DNA of 64,000 nucleotides from Moorella humiferrea (GTDB lineage: Bacteria; Bacillota; DSM-521; Neomoorellales; Neomoorellaceae), in NCBI RefSeq assembly GCF_039233145.1, contig NZ_CP136419.1, positions 718,001 through 782,000 on the forward strand. The letters are read 5' to 3'. The notes beneath the pieces were generated by a model. That model was not told the DNA's origin, searched no databases, and saw only the letters and a program-made list of their open reading frames with translations. The position numbers and the translations under genes were made by a program. Of this stretch, positions 59,251 to 64,000 are shown piece by piece. Every line of letters starts with the position of its first letter. Within the stretch, counting starts at the first letter, position 1.

Positions 59251-59712
59251 CTAGCTACTTAAACCCGGCAGCACGGTTTTTCCAAAAATGGCCAGATGGC
59301 TATCGAAACCGAATATCTGGGGGATATTGAATTCGTTGACGATAACACCGGTAGCGGCATCAGGATATGATAATACCACATCCCGATATTGACGTAAGAA
59401 CTGATTGATTTTATCCTCCATGTCCTGGCTGGCGTAGATTAAGGTTAAGCGATTTTTTAACTGCAGCTTTTTTATAATTTCCAGGAAATGAAGGGCGTGA
59501 AAAGAAGAAGTGTGGTATCGCAACCAGGTGTATGTTTCGGCTATGATATAGTTACTTGTGAACATTCGCCATTTATTACGATGAAAACGGTAAAAGTTGA
59601 CTGCTATTTCATGGTACGGATCTTTTTCCCAGCCAAGGGCGATAAAGGCGCCGGTATCGACAAAAATTTTTACTTTAGTAGTTAGAGGGGTCGCCGTATA
59701 AATCTTTTTCAT
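59251..59712 (-). CDS. vapC: VapC-type PIN-domain toxin
   Basis: ATG 59712 is used; the alternative at 59724 is weaker. The product begins near VKIFVDTGAFIALGWEKDPY (first Asp), then SNYIIAETYTWLRY (Glu), VLSYPDAATGVIVNEF (third Asp) and FGFDSHLAIFGK (fourth Asp), a complete PIN active site. The start lies inside the antitoxin gene, as usual for vapBC. It is the last gene of a two-gene minus-strand operon with the antitoxin at 59675-59890. The GFDSHLAIFGK end is typical of VapC families that cut tRNA or rRNA. Confidence 0.88.
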   Translation of the reverse strand: MKKIYTATPLTTKVKIFVDTGAFIALGWEKDPYHEIAVNFYRFHRNKWRMFTSNYIIAETYTWLRYHTSSFHALHFLEIIKKLQLKNRLTLIYASQDMEDKINQFLRQYRDVVLSYPDAATGVIVNEFNIPQIFGFDSHLAIFGKTVLPGLSS

Positions 59713-59890
59713 ATCCAGATGCACCTTTAGATGATTTCGATAGTTTCTTTATGGAGCCAATAAAGTCTTCCATGGGATCTTCTTCTCTGCGGTCTTTTTT
59801 TATAAGCTCCGCTTCAAGAAATCGTAATAGCCTGGCCTTTTCCTTACGGTTTAGATGTTGAATTTCTTTAATAATTTTTTTTACGGCCAT
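59675..59890 (-). CDS. small VapB-like antitoxin
   Basis: ATG 59890 follows GAGGTGAG; longer frames start at 59923 without a site. The 71-residue product is basic and helical (AVKKIIKEIQHLNRKEKARL, LRFLEAELIKKD) with a toxin-binding acidic tail (MEDFIGSIKKLSKS, GYEKDLYGDPSNY). The tail ending in YGDPSNY resembles that of antitoxins paired with PIN toxins of this type. It overlaps the toxin. No HTH or RHH fold is obvious, so the DNA-binding mode is unknown. Confidence 0.75.
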   Translation of the reverse strand: MAVKKIIKEIQHLNRKEKARLLRFLEAELIKKDRREEDPMEDFIGSIKKLSKSSKGASGYEKDLYGDPSNY

Positions 59891-60052
59891 ATTCTCACCT
59901 CTTTCATGCCCATATAAAACCAAAGTAAATATTGCAGAACTATTATGAGAGAAGTATTCATTATAGTTTAGAATACGATAATATTATACCACAATGAGGG
60001 GAATTACTTGTTATATTTGAAGGCCTGCCTGGTTTTAATTTCCCTCAATAAC

Positions 60053-60079
60053 TCAAGCACAGCGATAATCTGTCGATAT
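60053..60079 (+). promoter_or_regulatory. sigma-28-type promoter for flaG-fliD
   Basis: TCAA (60053-60056), 15 bases, GTCGATAT (60072-60079): two mismatches to consensus. It lies just before flaG and after the TA island. Confidence 0.6.
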
Positions 60080-60113
60080 AAAGGAATAGCGAAACACCGT
60101 GGGGGTGGCAGCA

Positions 60114-60476
60114 GTGCGGGTCGAAGGAGTCGATCCTTTAGTCCTAAACCAGGTCCAGAGCCAGACGCAGAAACCGGCAGTGCAGGATGCCAAAAGGATC
60201 AACGTTGACGGCGAGCAGGAAAAATACCGCCGGGAAAAGGAAACCGGTTATTCCCGGGACGAATTGCAGCAGGCGGTGGAAAAGTTAAATGCGGCAACGG
60301 ACCTCTTTAATATAAAATTGCGCTTTAAACTTGACCATGAGAAGGGCGAGTTATATGTCCTTGTCATCGACGCCAGAGAGGGTAAGATTATCCGTCGCAT
60401 CCCACCGGAGAATGTGCTGAAGGTGACTAGCGAGATGCAGTACATGGTAGGCCTGCTCTTGGATGAATTAATCTAA
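60114..60476 (+). CDS. flaG: FlaG family flagellar protein
   Basis: GTG 60114 is preferred to GTG 60099 because GGGGGTGG lies just upstream and the product begins VRVEGVDPLVLNQVQSQTQK like other FlaG proteins. The C-terminal FlaG core is LQQAVEKLNAATDLFNIKLR, FKLDHEKGELYVLVIDAREG, KIIRRIPPENVLKVTSEMQY. FlaG is found before fliD in many flagellar clusters and influences filament length. Function is poorly known. ~120 residues, the normal size. Confidence 0.88.
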   Translation: MRVEGVDPLVLNQVQSQTQKPAVQDAKRINVDGEQEKYRREKETGYSRDELQQAVEKLNAATDLFNIKLRFKLDHEKGELYVLVIDAREGKIIRRIPPENVLKVTSEMQYMVGLLLDELI

Positions 60477-60612
60477 AGCAAAAATGTAGCAAGTTGTCGC
60501 AAAGGCTTGGAGGCAAATGGGTGAAAGGGAGTATCCGACCCGATTTGTATGGTATAAGGCAAGAAGTGTTTTGCAGGAAGGTATTAGTGCTAGAATAGGG
60601 AGGGCTTTATAA

Positions 60613-62505
60613 ATGGCCAGCGGCATTTATTTTTCTGGGCTGGCTTCAGGAATTGACACGGAATCGATTATTACGCAATTAATGAATCTTGAAAGGGTCC
60701 CTTTGACCAAACTACAGCAACGCAAAAACCAGTACAACGTTGAAAAAAATGCCTGGCACGATATTTATACGCGGCTGAGTAACTTGCAAAGTAAACTCGC
60801 AAGCCTCAAGCTCTCCTCTACTTTTACGGGTATGAAGGCAACTTCTAGCAACACGGCGGTGTTGACGGCCACGGCCAGCAGTAGCGCCGTCGCCGGCAGA
60901 TATCGTATAGGTATCGTTCAGTTGGCTCAGGCCCATAAGGTAGCTAGCCAACAACCCCTGGTTTATGGTACGGAAACGCAGATTTTAACGGACACTTTTA
61001 ACGACGCTACTTACACCGCTGGCGTAGCTACTTTGAGCAATTTAACCCAGGATACGACAAACGGCATCATTCGCCTGTCGTCAGGGACTTCAGGAAGCAT
61101 TACCTCAAATGCCATCAGCATTAACGCCGCAAATGGCGGCCGCCTTACTTTGACGGTTAGCCAGCAGGAGCGGTTAAATACGAATTACGTGTATCAGTAT
61201 CGAACCTTTGATGGAACTACGTGGAGCGATTGGCAGACGTTAGGAAGTTTGAATGGCGACGGTTTTCTTGGTTACAAAACCCACACCTTAACGGCAACGT
61301 TAAACGGCAACGTACAACAAATACAATTAAGAGCGACTTTAAACGGAGATAGTACTTCTATCCCCATGCTTGCCGATTGGACGGCAAACTTTCAACCAGC
61401 CACGCCTGTGACCTCTGACACCCAGGCGCTAGGTTTAAGCGGTTCCTTCAGCATAACCGTGGGCGGACAAACCCGCAACATCACCGTCAGCGCGAGCGAC
61501 TCCCTGCAGTCCATTGCCGCCCTCATCAATACCGTACCGGCTTCAGGACAGACCAGCGGGGCGGGGGACATCGTAACCGCCGCCGTCATCGACCACCGCC
61601 TGGTGCTTACCAGCAAAACTAGCGGTGCAGCCGGAGCTATGTCCTTTACCGATTCTAACGGCGTTCTCAACAGTTTGGGGCTGGTAGATGGGAGCGGAAA
61701 AATCCTTTCCGGTGCCGTGGTCCAGGATGCCCGGGACGCCGTTTTCACTGTCGACGGTCTCACCATAAGCCGTCCTACAAATACCATCACCGACGTTATC
61801 ACCGGCGTCACCTTGAACCTTTTGGGAGTAACCGACGCCGACGGCAACAAAGCAATAAGTGATGCGGAAACCATTAACCTCGAGGTAGGCCATGATATCC
61901 AGAAAGCCATAGACGCCGTTAAAGAGTTGGTCGATCAGTATAACTCGGTTATGGACTTTATCAGCACCAAAGGTGGTAAGGACGGCGACCTCCAGGGTGA
62001 TCCCACTTTAGCGCGAATAGGCAGTTCCCTGTGGCGCTTGATGACCGATACCGTTTCCGGGCTGACGGGCAACTATAGGACGCCATGGAGTATCGGTATT
62101 TCAACCGGCGAGGTGGCGGGAAGCGGTGCATTGACCTTCGACCGCAGCGGTAAAATCACCCTGGACACGGATAAATTGACCGCCGCTTTGCAGGCCGACC
62201 CCCAGGCCGTGATGGCTATCTTCACCAATGACGGCAAAACCGGGCTGGCAGACAGGCTGGATACATATCTTACCTCCCTTGTCCGTTCGGGGGATGGTCT
62301 TATCCCCTCCCGGGAGAAGTCCCTGCAGGACATTATGGACGACATCGACGACCAGATCTCTCGCATGGAAGACCGGCTGGCTATTAAGGAAGAGCAACTA
62401 CGGCGGCAATTCACGGCCATGGAGCAGGCCCTGGCGGCTTTGCAGAGCCAGGGCAACTGGCTGGCCGGGCAGATTGCCGGATTGGGGGCCTACCAGAAAA
62501 AGTAG
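60613..62505 (+). CDS. fliD: flagellar filament cap protein FliD (HAP2)
   Basis: ATG 60613 behind AGGGAGGG. The 630-residue protein starts ASGIYFSGLASGIDTESIIT, QLMNLERVPLTKLQQRKNQY, the FliD_N signature, and ends with the C-terminal helices MDDIDDQISRMEDRLAIKEE, QLRRQFTAMEQALAALQSQ that form the cap leg. The middle (residues ~150-450) is beta-rich (DSLQSIAALINTVPASG, SFSITVGGQTRNITVSASD) with a length typical of large FliD. FliD caps the filament and folds flagellin subunits. fliS follows. Confidence 0.95.
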   Translation: MASGIYFSGLASGIDTESIITQLMNLERVPLTKLQQRKNQYNVEKNAWHDIYTRLSNLQSKLASLKLSSTFTGMKATSSNTAVLTATASSSAVAGRYRIGIVQLAQAHKVASQQPLVYGTETQILTDTFNDATYTAGVATLSNLTQDTTNGIIRLSSGTSGSITSNAISINAANGGRLTLTVSQQERLNTNYVYQYRTFDGTTWSDWQTLGSLNGDGFLGYKTHTLTATLNGNVQQIQLRATLNGDSTSIPMLADWTANFQPATPVTSDTQALGLSGSFSITVGGQTRNITVSASDSLQSIAALINTVPASGQTSGAGDIVTAAVIDHRLVLTSKTSGAAGAMSFTDSNGVLNSLGLVDGSGKILSGAVVQDARDAVFTVDGLTISRPTNTITDVITGVTLNLLGVTDADGNKAISDAETINLEVGHDIQKAIDAVKELVDQYNSVMDFISTKGGKDGDLQGDPTLARIGSSLWRLMTDTVSGLTGNYRTPWSIGISTGEVAGSGALTFDRSGKITLDTDKLTAALQADPQAVMAIFTNDGKTGLADRLDTYLTSLVRSGDGLIPSREKSLQDIMDDIDDQISRMEDRLAIKEEQLRRQFTAMEQALAALQSQGNWLAGQIAGLGAYQKK

Positions 62506-62648
62506 CGTATAGGTCAACAAATTTACGTTCATAAAACGGAGAGGAAACGGCGATGAAGTGGTGAGGGTGAAGATAAACCCATTAAGCAATGTTTAACTAG
62601 GCGAGTTGATGGCTGGAAAATGTTGTAGAACAAATCGAGGTGTAAGCC

Positions 62649-63065
62649 ATGTCCATTACCGACCCCTATCAGGCTTACCGGCAGAACCAGGTCCAGACTC
62701 TATCCCAGGAAAAGCTGGTGCTGATGCTCTACGACGGCGCCCTGCGTTTCTGCCGTCAGGGCCTGGCGGCCATGGAGAAAAAGGATTATGCCGGGGCCAA
62801 CGGCAGCCTGTGCCGTGCCCAGGATATTTTGAGCGAGTTGATGGTCAATTTGAATAGAGACGTGGGCGAGATTGCCGACAACCTTTATAAATTATACGAT
62901 TTCATGTACCGTCATCTGGTGCAGGCAAACGTGAAAAAGAGCGCAGTTATGGTTCAAGAAGTAATGGACCTGCTGCAGCAGCTGCGCGATACCTGGGAAG
63001 AAGCTACAAGGATATATCATTCCCATGATTATCGAACCCGGGTCGGGATGAATCGGCAGGGTTAA
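62649..63065 (+). CDS. fliS: flagellin chaperone FliS
   Basis: The 138-residue protein has the classical FliS start MSITDPYQAYRQNQVQTLSQ, EKLVLMLYDGALRFCRQGLA, then LCRAQDILSELMVNLNRDVG, EIADNLYKLYDFMYRHLVQA, a four-helix bundle that binds the flagellin C-terminus to prevent early polymerisation. GAGGTG is present before the ATG. It is in the expected place after fliD and before a FliT-like gene. Length and motifs are normal. The 143-base gap before it contains only short stop-rich frames. Confidence 0.95.
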   Translation: MSITDPYQAYRQNQVQTLSQEKLVLMLYDGALRFCRQGLAAMEKKDYAGANGSLCRAQDILSELMVNLNRDVGEIADNLYKLYDFMYRHLVQANVKKSAVMVQEVMDLLQQLRDTWEEATRIYHSHDYRTRVGMNRQG

Positions 63066-63067
63066 AA

Positions 63068-63559
63068 ATGGACAAAGAAAAAGAAAAGGCCGCGAAGGAG
63101 CTCCTGCGCGCTTATTTACATGAAATAGAACTGGTGCAGGCGTGGCGGCGTAGTTTGCAGCAGCAGCGTCAATACATACAGACCGGCGCGTGGGAAGCCT
63201 TGAATAACTTTCTGGAAGAGTCGTTATCCATGAGGGTACTGTTGTCCGAGGCACGGCAGACTACCCGGCAGTTGGAAAAAAATCTCGCTTTAGTTGCAGA
63301 AAAAGAAGTTTCGTCATGGGAAAAAATTGAGCTCCTAACGCCGGAAACCCGTTGGGAACTGGCTAGCGCCTCCCGGCATCTGCGGACCCTATGGGAAGAA
63401 TGCCGGGAACTGCAGGAAGCTAATCTGAAAATTATGCAGGAAAACATGGTAAAGATTAAACTAGAGCTGGAACAGGTACAAACAGCCCGACAGATGGCCA
63501 GGGCTTACCGCCGTGAGTATAGAACCGCGGCGCCCCGGTGCCTGGACCGGCGATTATGA
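63068..63559 (+). CDS. FliT/FlgN-like flagellar chaperone
   Basis: Two bases after fliS. The 163-residue protein is almost all helix with a heptad character: LLRAYLHEIELVQAWRRSLQ, NFLEESLSMRVLLSEARQTT, LWEECRELQEANLKIMQENM, and a basic end (YRREYRTAAP). The NxxILxxNxxxV-like element LQEANLKIMQENMVKIKLEL resembles the FlgN family. The position after fliS is where FliT or an equivalent is found. Assignment rests on position and helical pattern, as family conservation is low. Confidence 0.65.
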   Translation: MDKEKEKAAKELLRAYLHEIELVQAWRRSLQQQRQYIQTGAWEALNNFLEESLSMRVLLSEARQTTRQLEKNLALVAEKEVSSWEKIELLTPETRWELASASRHLRTLWEECRELQEANLKIMQENMVKIKLELEQVQTARQMARAYRREYRTAAPRCLDRRL

Positions 63560-63593
63560 CATAGAGAGAACCTATCATGGGCAGGGGGAGTCG

Positions 63594-63797
63594 ATGGGCG
63601 AACATATAGAGATAACCAAGATATCGAGCCGGGGCCAGGTGGTCATACCTAAAGAGATCCGGGAACACCTGGGTTGGGAGGCAGGGGACCATCTGGCCGT
63701 GGAACTGGATGGAGAAACCGTCATTCTGCGGCGCCTGCAGTTGGAAAGCCTGCGGCCGGAGAGAAGACGGCCGTTGAAGGTAGGTTTAATCAAATAA
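63594..63797 (+). CDS. AbrB/SpoVT-type DNA-binding protein
   Basis: ATG 63594 follows GGGGGAG. The 67-residue protein is an AbrB-type swapped hairpin: IEITKISSRGQVVIPKEIRE, HLGWEAGDHLAVELDGETVI, LRRLQLESL. It is either an antitoxin or a global transition-state-like regulator. No PIN toxin follows before the window end, so an orphan is possible; the toxin could also have been lost. It starts 34 bases after the FliT-like gene and could be co-transcribed with fliD-fliS. Confidence 0.82.
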   Translation: MGEHIEITKISSRGQVVIPKEIREHLGWEAGDHLAVELDGETVILRRLQLESLRPERRRPLKVGLIK

Positions 63798-64000
63798 CCT
63801 CGACTGCCGCCATTCTTTGGCCTCATTTTCAGTAATGCGCATTCCTGACAGGATGGTTGTTAGGTCCCACATGCTTCCAAAGGTGGCTATGGCTATATTA
63901 TACCACGGTTGGCCAGCGAAATTTTTAAAGATTGGGAAGCCGTTCCCCAAGGGGGGGCGGTTTATTTTTTTTGGAGGAATTTTACCCAACCTGCAGGAAT
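63798..64000. other. window end, no convincing gene
   Basis: A minus-strand frame (about 63786-63872) encodes a 28-residue MWDLTTILSGMRITENEAKE, with TGGTATAAT upstream, possibly a micro-gene. On the plus strand a C/G-rich hairpin around 63941-63962 followed by ATTTTTTTT looks like a terminator. Neither is strong. Confidence 0.35.

Noticed and set aside
62506-62648. Small peptides before fliS
   Set aside because: Frames of three to twelve codons only; no conserved motif.

Overview
The window reads as the chromosome of a Gram-positive, endospore-former-lineage anaerobe (Clostridia, most like Moorella or a close relative). This is inferred from many GTG/TTG starts behind strong AGGAGG-type ribosome sites, an aldehyde:ferredoxin oxidoreductase with its ferredoxin, SLH-domain envelope proteins, a FliW/CsrA/FlgM flagellar block with sigma-28 type promoters, and a legionaminic-acid-type flagellin glycosylation set. 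No rRNA, tRNA or CRISPR array was seen.

Region 1 (1-12.1 kb) is a decayed accessory zone. It mixes intact toxin-antitoxin (TA) modules with pieces of broken genes: capD-like and galE-like sugar genes, VapC toxins, a YdcF-like protein, pRiA4b ORF-3, Rpn, an amidohydrolase and an XRE-cupin regulator. The most notable locus is at 272-1436: an ADP-ribosyltransferase-like toxin, a small antitoxin-like protein and a SecB-like chaperone, a CmdTAC-type arrangement in which the toxin and chaperone frames each need one base restored.

Region 2 (12.1-25.6 kb) is a catabolic/transport locus: a GntR/HutC regulator with a near-consensus promoter and a perfect palindrome, a NitT/TauT-type ABC importer (one binding protein, two permeases, two ATPases), a cupin, a 3-hydroxyisobutyrate-dehydrogenase-like enzyme, a multi-cluster ferredoxin and an aldehyde ferredoxin oxidoreductase. 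Three insertion sequences (two identical IS4-family copies in opposite orientation and one IS3-family copy) interrupt the binding protein, the first permease and the dehydrogenase. Removing each IS plus one target duplication restores each reading frame exactly.

Region 3 (25.7-41.5 kb) holds a TGS-uridine kinase-like protein, then flgL, an 18-repeat IPT/TIG secreted protein with two SLH-domain partners, fliW, csrA, flgM, flgN-like and flgK. flgL lies about 11 kb from flgK.

Region 4 (41.6-53.6 kb) is a nonulosonic (legionaminic-type) acid pathway: LegB, LegC, NeuD-like, NeuC/LegG, NeuB/LegI, PtmE-like and NeuA/LegF. A more AT-rich five-gene insert (PIG-L deacetylase, radical SAM/SPASM, nucleotidyltransferase-like/methyltransferase fusion, ATP-grasp, PHP hydrolase) sits inside it and may tailor the sugar. 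Flagellin and a Maf-type glycosyltransferase follow (54.4-57.2 kb), which suggests the sugar is attached to flagellin.

Region 5 (57.2-64 kb) has an unknown flagellar-locus gene, a small island of two TA modules (one broken) and a Uma2 endonuclease, then flaG, fliD, fliS, a FliT/FlgN-like gene and an orphan AbrB protein. Several frames are broken by single-base indels, so some pseudogene calls depend on sequence accuracy.
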